Below, piece after piece: positions 1 through 5,299 of a stretch of DNA of 8,476 nt. Each line of letters begins with the position of its first letter. Position 1 is the first letter of the stretch. The DNA is from Minisyncoccota bacterium (GTDB lineage Bacteria > Patescibacteriota > Minisyncoccia > Phycocordibacterales > Phycocordibacteraceae). The notes beneath the pieces were generated by a model that saw nothing but the letters and a program-made list of their open reading frames with translations, did no database searches and was not told the origin of the DNA. The position numbers were made by a program, and so were the translations under genes. The DNA is taken from assembly GCA_018062165.1 (NCBI GenBank), contig JAGOSU010000027.1:1-8476 (forward strand), read 5' to 3'.

Positions 1-10
1 TACGTGAACT

Positions 11-29
11 GGTATACGAAAAGTATACC
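11..29. repeat. Perfect 7-bp inverted repeat with GAAAA loop
   Basis: GGTATAC (11-17) and GTATACC (23-29) are exact reverse complements around a 5-nt GAAAA loop. It lies 12 nt beyond the stop of the 62-aa membrane protein gene on the minus strand, so it could be a short 3' hairpin for that transcript, but no U-tract follows. Each arm also carries a TATAC core like the -10 elements elsewhere in the window, so it could instead be a promoter or operator for a gene outside the window. Confidence 0.45.
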
Positions 30-41
30 GCACCCAATGCA

Positions 42-230
42 CTACTCAGGAAGTTCGGTGGGCGGAACCTGACGATCCTCAGCAACGCGCTCTCCCCAGG
101 TGTAAAACGCACCAATAACAATGATGGCCACAATAATAAGAAGCGTAATGAGGGTGCCCACCGACGACTTCGCCTTAGGGGTGACGGGCGCGGGAGTGAG
201 GTTCGAAGGTTCGGTCGTTGGAGTGTCCAT
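42..230 (-). CDS. Small single-span membrane protein, 62 aa
   Basis: I do not recognise a named family. The protein has a Pro/Thr-rich, weakly charged N-terminus (residues 1-24), one strong transmembrane segment at about 25-43 (VGTLITLLIIVAIIVIGAFY) and a short polar tail (WGERVAEDRQ then a Pro/Glu-rich end). Lys 19 and Lys 21 just before the segment suggest an N-in orientation, which is an inference. A longer frame reaches back to an ATG at 311, but that would overlap the upstream phosphatase and add a Cys- and Tyr-bearing segment; the ATG at 230 lies just below a good TATAAT box, so I chose it. No SD-like site precedes it. Single-span proteins of this shape are common in CPR genomes; the function is unknown. 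Confidence 0.7.
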   Translation of the reverse strand: MDTPTTEPSNLTPAPVTPKAKSSVGTLITLLIIVAIIVIGAFYTWGERVAEDRQVPPTELPE

Positions 231-243
231 ATGGTATGAAACG

Positions 244-273
244 ATTATATAGCTCAAGACGTTGAAGGAACAA
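244..273 (-). promoter_or_regulatory. Promoter for the 62-aa membrane protein
   Basis: On the minus strand TTGTTC (268-273), an 18-nt spacer and a perfect TATAAT (244-249) precede the ATG at 230. The 13 nt between the -10 and the ATG predict a leader of only about 5-8 nt. The element starts just past the stop of the phosphatase gene at 280, so this gene can be transcribed independently of operon 2. Confidence 0.6.
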
Positions 274-279
274 TGAAGC

Positions 280-780
280 TTACCGATTCTCGGGAAGCAC
301 GAAGCGCTCATTGCACGTTATCGGTACAAATCGCACCCCAAGGTTTTGAGCAAATTCCCGGTCAGAGTCCCGGTCACCAAACATAAGAGAAGAAGATAGG
401 TCGATGTCAGGAGTGAGGAAAGGGGCGAGGCCGCCAATCTTTGGTTTGCGGCACTCACACCCATCGTCCGGTCCATGAGGGCACACCATCACGAACGCGA
501 AGTGCGCTCCTTCTTTCTCAAGCCCTCCGGTCATACGTTCCATCACCGCATCAAATATCTCTTGTGGATGTCGAGGTGTCCCAAGGTGGGTTTGATTGGT
601 AACGAGCACCAGCTCATATCCCTCGTTCACGAGTATCGTAAGTCCTTCAATTGTACCCTCCATGAAACGAACTTCATCCGCACTTTTGAGCGGGAAGGTT
701 TCTCGCGGATCAATCCCGTCCGGGCGCTCTGGCTCCCAAATAAGTGTTCCGTCCCTATCAACAAAAGCGACCTTACGCAT
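280..780 (-). CDS. HAD phosphatase of the HisB N-terminal (histidinol-phosphatase) type
   Basis: A 166-aa HAD-superfamily (IIIA) phosphatase that resembles the N-terminal histidinol-phosphatase half of HisB and the related GmhB. Visible motifs: DRDGTL with nucleophile D8 and acid/base D10; VTNQ with T61; the zinc loop C100-x-H102-x5-C108-x-C110; RKPK with K112/K114; GDRDSD with D136 and D140. The Cys/His spacing equals that of E. coli HisB (93/95/101/103, from memory). Length matches a stand-alone HisB-N domain; no dehydratase domain follows. The start at 780 overlaps the Nudix stop by 8 nt (ATGCGTAA), which points to translational coupling; an upstream ATG at 849 would add a Cys-rich segment unlike the family. 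No other his gene is in view, so the substrate could be histidinol phosphate, a sugar bisphosphate or another small phosphate ester. Family call firm, substrate not. Confidence 0.9.
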   Translation of the reverse strand: MRKVAFVDRDGTLIWEPERPDGIDPRETFPLKSADEVRFMEGTIEGLTILVNEGYELVLVTNQTHLGTPRHPQEIFDAVMERMTGGLEKEGAHFAFVMVCPHGPDDGCECRKPKIGGLAPFLTPDIDLSSSLMFGDRDSDREFAQNLGVRFVPITCNERFVLPENR

Positions 781-1348
781 TCTCGAAGTTCCCTGACAGA
801 TACCGCAGCAACACCAGTGCACTTCGCTCTTCCTTAATTGAGCCATCAAGGCACATCTGTTTCACTCGCTCGCTGGCAATGAACTCAACGCTGATGTCTT
901 CTGCCTCTTCGACGGTGCGCTCAGCATCAACGCTCGCGCCGTCAAGCACCTCCGCTTCTTTGGCTACGAAATAGAAAAGGTCCCATTCCACCGTCGTTCC
1001 GCACACCGAGCGATACAGAAACGTTGCGTCCTTTACCTCAACATAGGCTTCCTCTCTAGCCTCCTTTATTGCTGCTCTCTTAGCTGCCTCTACCATGTCG
1101 GCTCCGCCCGCAAGCGCATCCGTGTATTCAGTGAGCGTATCAAACACCTTCCCGCCTGGGAGGCGATAATCGTAGCCGCCTTGTTCATGACGCTCTTCCT
1201 TCGTAATGAGGATGTCATCACCGCGCTTCACAATAAGACGCACGCCGGGAGACCGGCGTGCTTTCTCGAACACTAATTGTTTGCCTGCTTGCGTAACATC
1301 AAACTCCACTACCTCAACAATCTTTCCTTTATACTTACTCGTCTCCAT
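773..1348 (-). CDS. Nudix hydrolase, 191 aa
   Basis: A Nudix-fold pyrophosphohydrolase, expected to cleave a nucleoside diphosphate linked to another group using Mg2+ or Mn2+. The strand before the box (VRLIVKRGDDILITKEER, 36-53) and RLPGGK (62-67) are typical. The Nudix box runs from G81 to V103 as G-x5-E-x7-K-E-A-x-E-E-x-Y-V: catalytic E96, E99 and E100 are present, the usual Arg is Lys 95 and the usual Gly is Tyr 102. About 14 residues are inserted between LPGGK and the box. The C-terminal part (105-191) holds a beta-rich WDLFYFVAKEAEV stretch and a helical tail. The ATG abuts the ppa stop with no gap (TAAATG); a GGGAGAG run about 9 nt upstream could act as an SD site. Substrate cannot be read from the sequence; ADP-sugar or dinucleotide hydrolases are options. 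Confidence 0.88.
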   Translation of the reverse strand: METSKYKGKIVEVVEFDVTQAGKQLVFEKARRSPGVRLIVKRGDDILITKEERHEQGGYDYRLPGGKVFDTLTEYTDALAGGADMVEAAKRAAIKEAREEAYVEVKDATFLYRSVCGTTVEWDLFYFVAKEAEVLDGASVDAERTVEEAEDISVEFIASERVKQMCLDGSIKEERSALVLLRYLSGNFENA

Positions 1349-1891
1349 TTACGTAATCTCTCCCTTCTTCTCTTCGTAGAGCTTGCAGGCCTTCTCGAAC
1401 GCAGCCTGTGCTTCCGCCTTGCCCTTGAAGCCGTTGATAACTACCTGGTGTTCACCCTTCTGCCCCTTAAGCTCTTTGTAGGTCTCAAAGAAGTGCTGGA
1501 TTTCCTTGAGCGTGTGCTTGTTAAGGTCCTTGAGGTCCTGCACATCTTCCCATCGCTTGTCGTGAATCGGTACACCAATAACCTTATAATCGTTCTCGCC
1601 GCAATCCATCATCTCCATAAGCGCAACTGGGCGGACACGCACGAGGATGCCAGAAGGTACTGGGAAGGTTGCAAGCACGACAACGTCGAGTGCGTCCCCA
1701 TCGTCCCAGTAGGTCTGCGGCACAAAGCCGTATTCGCACGGGTACGCTGCGGCCGAATAGTTGGCGCGGTCGAGTTTAATCATGCCCGTCGCCTTATCAA
1801 TCTCGTACTTATTCGGGGAGCCCTTCGGTACTTCGATAATGACGTTGATCTCGTCCTTGCTGCCTGCGGGAATGTCGTGCCAGAGGTTCAT
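1349..1891 (-). CDS. ppa: Inorganic pyrophosphatase, family I
   Basis: A 180-aa soluble pyrophosphatase that hydrolyses PPi to two phosphates, pulling nucleic acid, tRNA-charging and activation reactions forward. Active-site residues align with E. coli PPase (176 aa, from memory) at an offset of one: E20, K28 and E30 (KYE), R42, Y54, the metal triad D64/D66/D69 in DGDALD, D96, D101, K103, and Y138/K139. The signature has Ala where Pro is usual (DGDALD for DGDPLD), likely neutral. It is the first gene of a three-gene run with the Nudix and HAD phosphatases. A TATAGT box ends 6 nt before the ATG and no SD site is present, so the mRNA is probably leaderless. A strong hairpin lies immediately upstream of the -10. 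Confidence 0.97.
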   Translation of the reverse strand: MNLWHDIPAGSKDEINVIIEVPKGSPNKYEIDKATGMIKLDRANYSAAAYPCEYGFVPQTYWDDGDALDVVVLATFPVPSGILVRVRPVALMEMMDCGENDYKVIGVPIHDKRWEDVQDLKDLNKHTLKEIQHFFETYKELKGQKGEHQVVINGFKGKAEAQAAFEKACKLYEEKKGEIT

Positions 1892-1897
1892 AGGGCG

Positions 1898-1926
1898 ACT
1901 ATACTACAAGCCCGCGCTTCTTTACA
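1898..1926 (-). promoter_or_regulatory. ppa operon promoter, probably leaderless
   Basis: On the minus strand TATAGT (1898-1903) ends 6 nt before the ppa ATG, so transcription would begin at or next to the start codon. The best -35 is TGTAAA (1921-1926) with a 17-nt spacer, only 3 of 6 to consensus. The spacer and -35 fall in one arm and the loop of the 13-bp inverted repeat at 1906-1940. Confidence 0.65.
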
Positions 1927-1940
1927 GAGCGCGGGCTTGT
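1906..1940. terminator. 13-bp perfect hairpin upstream of ppa
   Basis: ACAAGCCCGCGCT (1906-1918) and AGCGCGGGCTTGT (1928-1940) are exact reverse complements around a 9-nt loop. The stem is GC-rich and very stable. Neither strand has a run of T after the stem (TTGTTACG on plus, AGTATAG on minus), so it is not a textbook intrinsic terminator. By position it would end the 97-aa gene transcript, but it also covers the ppa promoter spacer, so a protein-binding or anti-readthrough role is possible. Confidence 0.55.
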
Positions 1941-1950
1941 TACGCACCAA

Positions 1951-1969
1951 CTCCTCTTTCGCAGAGGAG
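1951..1969. repeat. 7-bp hairpin just after the 97-aa gene
   Basis: CTCCTCT (1951-1957) and AGAGGAG (1963-1969) pair perfectly around a 5-nt loop that reads GCGAA in the minus-strand RNA. It begins 5 nt past the stop codon of the 97-aa gene and is the first of two tandem hairpins in its 3' region. It has no T-run. Confidence 0.5.
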
Positions 1970-1973
1970 CTAC

Positions 1974-2267
1974 TTACGCAGCCTCCTCACGTGAGTCCTG
2001 ATCGTTCTCGTTTGCAGCTTCGCGTGCCCTTCTGTTGGCCTCAATCATAGCGGCAGTTCCCTCGGGGGACATATCGAGGTCTCCGCCCGTGATTGCTTGT
2101 TCCGCGATTTCTCGTACTGCCTGTGCACGATCGCCGCCCTGAGCCTCTCTTGCTGCACGATTTGCGGCCACCATTGCGGCAGTGCCCTCAGGAGACATAT
2201 CAAGGTCCCCGCCTGTTATTGCTTTCTCTGCTATCTCTCGTACCTGGCGTGCTCGTTCGCTTTCCAT
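1974..2267 (-). CDS. 97-aa hydrophilic protein of two tandem 42-residue repeats, unknown family
   Basis: I do not recognise this protein. Nearly all of it is two copies of one unit: residues 5-46 and 47-88, followed by an acidic tail (DQDSREEAA). Each unit reads VREIAE-K/Q-AITGGDLDM, then SPEGTAAM-V/I-x-ANRxAREA, which suggests two short helices joined by a GGDLDMSPEG turn. The protein has no Cys, His, Phe, Trp or Tyr, about 8% Gly, and many Glu, Arg and Ala, so it should be soluble and flexible. That composition recalls hydrophilin or KGG-type stress proteins, but the KGG motif is absent and I do not assign it there. The ATG at 2267 directly follows TATATAT, so the promoter position is uncertain. 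It stands alone between the nusA terminator and two hairpins. Synonymous differences between the copies support real coding. Confidence 0.8.
   Translation of the reverse strand: MESERARQVREIAEKAITGGDLDMSPEGTAAMVAANRAAREAQGGDRAQAVREIAEQAITGGDLDMSPEGTAAMIEANRRAREAANENDQDSREEAA
2004..2255 (-). repeat. Two direct 126-bp coding repeats
   Basis: Unit 1 is 2130-2255 and unit 2 is 2004-2129, in phase with the reading frame (42 codons each). In the 17-codon block AITGGDLDMSPEGTAAM (2172-2222 versus 2046-2096) the residues are identical, yet eight codons differ, all synonymously. The duplication is therefore not recent and the protein sequence is under selection. Confidence 0.9.
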
Positions 2268-2363
2268 ATATATAAGGGTAATGTGTTAATTCTTCACAAT
2301 TAGTGTAGTGCAGGGGACGGATTTGGAAAGAGGCCATGTGGACAAGTGGTTTCTGGGCACTAT

Positions 2364-2395
2364 AAGAAAAAGCCCGGCAACCCGGGCTTTTTCTT
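2364..2395. terminator. Bidirectional intrinsic terminator after nusA
   Basis: AAGAAAAAGCCCGG (2364-2377) pairs perfectly with CCGGGCTTTTTCTT (2382-2395) around a CAAC loop. A GC-rich core flanked by A5 and T5 runs gives a U-tract on either strand. On the minus strand it starts 15 nt after the nusA stop at 2411, so it ends the nusA transcript and isolates nusA from the 97-aa gene. Confidence 0.92.
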
Positions 2396-2410
2396 GCGTT
2401 GCAGCGCGCA

Positions 2411-3763
2411 CTACGCCTCGTCGCGAGACTCCTTCGTGTCGACAACCGACTCGTTCTCGCCGTTGGTTGCGAGCTCTTCCTCTGCAGGAAGAACCGTTTC
2501 TGCCTCCTTCTCCTCCACCACAATTTCTGCCGGGGATTCGGTTGGCTCGACGCCGGCATCAACTGCAGGCTCTTCGGTCTTCTCAGCAATAGAGACACCT
2601 TCGCCGTCGCTCTCTGCAACGTTCTCACCACCCACCGACTTGATGTCGATGTTCCAGCCCGTGAGCTTTGCTGCAAGGCGTACGTTCTGTCCGCCGCGGC
2701 CAATGGCAAGCGACTGCTGGTCTTCAGAGACCGTCACCGTTGCGCGGTGATCGTCTTCTGAGAGTTCAACCTCAAGCACTGACGCAGGGGAGAGTGCTTC
2801 CTTGATGAAGGACTTCTGGTCGTCGCTCCACTCAATGATGTCGATGCGCTCACCGCCGAGCTCAGACATAACGGTAGAAACACGAACACCGCGCTGACCG
2901 ACGAGAGAACCAACTGGGTCTACGTGTGGATCAGTTGAGGCAATGGAAATCTTCGTGCGACTCCCTGGCTCACGTGCAATCGCCTTCACTTCAATGGCGC
3001 CGCTCGCAAGCTCCGGTGCTTCAAGCTCAAAGAGCTTCACGAGGAACTTTGGGTGCGAACGGGACAACCTGAGGTACACGCCACGGAAGCCTTCGTCCAC
3101 TGCATGGAGGTAGGCACGGATGCGCTCTCCTGGGCGGTAACGCTCACCTGGAATCTGCTCCTCGTACGGGATGAGGCCCGTCGCGCGACCGAGGTCAACG
3201 TAAAGCGCGCCGCGCTCAACACGCTGCACGATGCCCGAGACAATCTCGCCCTTCTTGTGACCGAACTCGTCGAGGATGGAGAGCTTCTCAGCCTCGCGAA
3301 TCTTCTGAATCACCACCTGCTTAGCGGTCTGGGCTGCAATACGACCGAAGTCGTCCTGCGGCTCAAGAGGGAAGATGAGTTCTTCGCCAAGCTCAACGCC
3401 TTTTTTAACGAGGCGCGCCGTATCAAGGAGAATGTGCTTCTCCTCGTCGTAGCGAGGGAGCTCGCCTTCGGCCAATCCCTCGTTCTCGTTCTGCCAACCA
3501 CCGCGGTGTGGCTGCTCGACTTCCTCCTCGCCCTCCTCAGGGAAGCGGACCAAGGTGTCGTCAACAACCGTCTTTACCTGTTCAAAAGACACGGTACCCG
3601 TGTTCATGTCGAGCTTCGCACGGACGACCTGTCCGCGCTTGCCGTACTCCTTCTTGTACGCAGTTGCCATCGCGGCTTCGATAGCCTCGATCATGGTCTC
3701 CTTCGCTATGCCCCTGTTCTCAAATTCAGTAAGAACGGTTTGTATTGTTTTTAGATCCAACAT
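2411..3763 (-). CDS. nusA: Transcription termination/antitermination factor NusA
   Basis: NusA binds RNA polymerase and nascent RNA and controls pausing, termination and antitermination. Domains in order: N-terminal polymerase-binding domain (1-150), S1 domain (about 170-236, KGEIVSGIVQRVERGALYVDLG), KH1 (about 250-312, with VGQRG at 288-292), KH2 (about 330-378, with IGRGG at 354-358), then an acidic, disordered tail (379-450) rich in Glu, Ala and Val. There are no C-terminal AR repeats of the E. coli type. The N-terminal domain carries a charged insertion at about 75-110 (a Glu cluster, then a GGW-N-E-N-E stretch). Neither rimP nor infB, the usual neighbours, is present; the gene is followed at once by its own terminator. 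The start at 3763 has an AGAAGG run only 1 nt away, too close for normal SD pairing, and A/T-rich -10 candidates 4-8 nt upstream. Confidence 0.97.
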   Translation of the reverse strand: MLDLKTIQTVLTEFENRGIAKETMIEAIEAAMATAYKKEYGKRGQVVRAKLDMNTGTVSFEQVKTVVDDTLVRFPEEGEEEVEQPHRGGWQNENEGLAEGELPRYDEEKHILLDTARLVKKGVELGEELIFPLEPQDDFGRIAAQTAKQVVIQKIREAEKLSILDEFGHKKGEIVSGIVQRVERGALYVDLGRATGLIPYEEQIPGERYRPGERIRAYLHAVDEGFRGVYLRLSRSHPKFLVKLFELEAPELASGAIEVKAIAREPGSRTKISIASTDPHVDPVGSLVGQRGVRVSTVMSELGGERIDIIEWSDDQKSFIKEALSPASVLEVELSEDDHRATVTVSEDQQSLAIGRGGQNVRLAAKLTGWNIDIKSVGGENVAESDGEGVSIAEKTEEPAVDAGVEPTESPAEIVVEEKEAETVLPAEEELATNGENESVVDTKESRDEA

Positions 3764-3767
3764 ACCT

Positions 3768-3777
3768 TCTATATTTA
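3768..3777 (-). promoter_or_regulatory. Candidate nusA -10 elements
   Basis: On the minus strand the run TAAATATAGA offers two overlapping -10 boxes, TAAATA (3772-3777) and TATAGA (3768-3773), ending 8 and 4 nt before the nusA ATG. Either would give a leaderless or nearly leaderless mRNA. The matching -35 sites are weak (TTTTTA or TAGAGA) and overlap the U-tract of the upstream terminator. Confidence 0.45.
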
Positions 3778-3793
3778 GTTGTCGCCCGGCTCT

Positions 3794-3861
3794 CTAAAAA
3801 GAAATGCCCGCACGGCGGACATTCGATACCATATATATACCAGAATTGAGGGTAAAAGCAA
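3794..3861 (-). other. Possible nusA leader: promoter-like site and 12-codon ORF over the terminator
   Basis: On the minus strand TTGCTT (3856-3861) is followed after 16 nt by TATATA (3834-3839), a plausible promoter. The ATG at 3832, in the same TATATATATGG context as the 97-aa gene start, opens a 12-codon frame (MVSNVRRAGISF) whose TAG (3794-3796) ends exactly at the last U of the terminator tract. A ribosome on this frame would disrupt the hairpin. The layout is like a leader-peptide attenuator, but nothing shows that the frame is translated. Confidence 0.25.
3796..3821 (-). terminator. Intrinsic terminator of the yerC operon, or nusA attenuator
   Basis: In minus-strand RNA, UGUCCGC (3821-3815) pairs with GCGGGCA (3811-3805) around a 3-nt loop with one G-U pair, and is followed by UUUCUUUUU (3804-3796). 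This is a good intrinsic terminator. It sits between the metallo-deacylase stop (3865) and the nusA start (3763), so it should close the upstream operon; a promoter-like sequence before it leaves open a role in the nusA leader. Confidence 0.75.
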
Positions 3862-3864
3862 GGT

Positions 3865-4578
3865 TCAGGCTCGAACCAGCACCCCTCCATAGTTATACGG
3901 GGTATACGCATCGTTTATGAAGATAGGGTAGGCCGGTCCCGAGAGGCCGAACGCCTGCACGAGGTCCTCAGGAAGTGGCTCAAACGCCTTTAGGTCTCGG
4001 GAAGGGAGGTCATACGCATCCCTGTCTTCAAGGGTCATGCGGTATGCGAAGTGGTACTTGGTCACTGTGCCGGCGTCCGGCAACTGTGCGGGCTCCATCT
4101 GCGCGAGAGCCTGTATCTTCTCATACCACGACTTCGCATCGTTCTCAGGACTCGAGAGACTTACCTCCACCGACAGGCAGTTCGGTGCATACTTATTGAG
4201 ACAATCGTACGAGGCCACGATAATGCGCGGAAGACCGAGGAGGTACGAAACCTGTTGGAGAATTGGGTCTGACTCCTCTCCAATGAACGAGCAGTCATTA
4301 TCTGGGCAGTGGGTGTTGTGGAAATCGAGTACCACGTCGAAGGGCCGAGAGAGCGCTATCAGTTCCGCTGCTCGGCGCTGCTCGTATTCCGTTGCGCTCG
4401 CATCTCCTGGGAAGCAGCGGTTTAGGTCAACCGTAGTAAAACGGGCGTTCGCGGTAATCGCCTCAAGGTTGCCGTATACCGTCTCGACGTTCTGTATAGG
4501 CTCCTCTTGGAGCAGTTGCACGAGCGCGAGCCCAAGCGGCTCATTGCCGTGCATCCCGCCGAGGACAAGCACTTTCAT
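3865..4578 (-). CDS. AspA/AstE-family zinc metallo-deacylase (M14-like)
   Basis: A 237-aa protein of the succinylglutamate desuccinylase/aspartoacylase family, zinc enzymes related to carboxypeptidase A that cut an amide bond in acylated amino acids. Zinc ligands are visible as H10 and E13 in GGMHGNEP and H87 in LDFHNT; R54 in DLNRCFPG is the substrate-carboxylate arginine; E138 in LSVEVS fits the catalytic glutamate. A C-terminal beta-rich part (about 165-237) matches the extra domain of the family. Length is short relative to the roughly 310-320 residues of animal aspartoacylase and E. coli AstE, but all key residues are present. The start overlaps the upstream GNAT-like stop (ATGA), and AAGGA lies 6 nt before the ATG as a plausible SD. 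No arginine-catabolism genes are near, so the acyl substrate is unknown. Confidence 0.88.
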   Translation of the reverse strand: MKVLVLGGMHGNEPLGLALVQLLQEEPIQNVETVYGNLEAITANARFTTVDLNRCFPGDASATEYEQRRAAELIALSRPFDVVLDFHNTHCPDNDCSFIGEESDPILQQVSYLLGLPRIIVASYDCLNKYAPNCLSVEVSLSSPENDAKSWYEKIQALAQMEPAQLPDAGTVTKYHFAYRMTLEDRDAYDLPSRDLKAFEPLPEDLVQAFGLSGPAYPIFINDAYTPYNYGGVLVRA

Positions 4579-5297
4579 ACCTCGTCCTTCGTTAGGTCGA
4601 TGATGACTACCGCACGTCGGTCTGGTACGTCGGGAGAACGATGGACCTGTGCGCCTTGCGGGAAATCGCGTTGTGCAGCAGCGATGAGTCGTTCGTTGAT
4701 AGTGCGAAAAGCTACATGATTTTCTCCAAGCTTGGTGCCGAGGCCGCGAACTGCGTTCTTGAAATTACGAAGATTGCCCTCTGCGCGGATAGTTCGGTCT
4801 GCGAATATCTCATCGAGCCATGCGAACGATTCACCGGCGGGAAACAGCGTCTCGAAGAACGCGCTCATCTCGCTTTCGTTCTCTTTGTACTTTACGGAAG
4901 CGAGCGCCGGACCAGTGACTTTCCATGCAAAAGCGGCGAGCGCGAGCGTCGGCGCATCATTTTTTTTCGTCTCCTCGACGTACCAGGCGGTATCCCGAAG
5001 TTTCATGACGCCCTTGAAGTGCTCCACGAGCTCCTTGGGTTTGTACGCTGCTTCCGTGAGAACGTTGTTGCAGTGCGGACACACCTGTCCAATTGCGAGA
5101 GGCGAGAACCCTCCTTCGCATCCTTGCGGCGTAGTCTCGTCTGCGCATGCCGAGACCTCGTACCAAGGCTCCCCGGCGAAAGCGCCGACGTACACCTTCG
5201 CAATCTGTGGCAGGAGCGCTTCTATTTCTGCATCCTCCAGTACGCCCGATCTGAGTATCGGCATCGCGTTCAGCGGAGTATTTTCCGGAGAGGTCAT
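4575..5297 (-). CDS. GNAT-like acetyltransferase with inserted Cys4 zinc ribbon
   Basis: A 240-aa protein that looks like a diverged GNAT N-acetyltransferase. The opening pattern AKVYVGAFAGEPWYE (33-47) is common in GNATs; LALAAFAWKV (118-127) fits strand beta4; WLDEIFADRTIRAEGNLRNF (160-179) fits motif A, with RAEGNL in place of the acetyl-CoA-binding RGxGxG/A loop; VAFRTINERL (196-205) fits motif B. Between the first helix and beta4 there is an insertion with C51, C60, C73 and C76 (CPHC), a likely zinc ribbon. The loop changes may mean altered or lost acetyl-CoA binding, so a non-catalytic role is possible. It starts 2 nt after the YerC-like gene and overlaps the AspA/AstE-like gene by 4 nt. 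No SD site at usable distance. The GNAT call is by pattern, without a search. Confidence 0.65.
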   Translation of the reverse strand: MTSPENTPLNAMPILRSGVLEDAEIEALLPQIAKVYVGAFAGEPWYEVSACADETTPQGCEGGFSPLAIGQVCPHCNNVLTEAAYKPKELVEHFKGVMKLRDTAWYVEETKKNDAPTLALAAFAWKVTGPALASVKYKENESEMSAFFETLFPAGESFAWLDEIFADRTIRAEGNLRNFKNAVRGLGTKLGENHVAFRTINERLIAAAQRDFPQGAQVHRSPDVPDRRAVVIIDLTKDEV

Positions 5298-5299
5298 GG

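Noticed and set aside
781..849. N-terminal extension of the HAD phosphatase from the ATG at 849
   Set aside because: It would overlap the Nudix gene by 77 nt and add a Cys-rich segment; the family begins at the strand just before DRDGT, matching the ATG at 780.
1277..2050. Long open frame on the plus strand opposite ppa and the Nudix gene
   Set aside because: It is the antisense of two genes with clear catalytic motifs, and its translation shows no recognisable domain.
2004..2255. CRISPR-like or intergenic repeat
   Set aside because: Only two units of 126 bp, in phase with a reading frame and differing synonymously; there are no spacers.
1974..2267. KGG/con-10 stress-protein assignment for the 97-aa repeat protein
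   Set aside because: VREIAEKAITGG is only loosely like the VREIASKGGQA pattern and the KGG motif is absent in both units.
2268..2363. Possible small RNA or tRNA between nusA and the 97-aa gene
   Set aside because: I found no cloverleaf and no stable stem apart from the terminator; only weak promoter-like words such as TACACT and TTGTGA are present.
3053..3754. 233-codon plus-strand frame opposite nusA
   Set aside because: Antisense shadow of NusA, whose S1 and KH domains are unmistakable.
3862..3877. GGTTC-N6-GAACC resembling a tRNA T-arm
   Set aside because: It spans the end of the metallo-deacylase coding region, the loop is 6 nt, and no acceptor, D or anticodon arms surround it.
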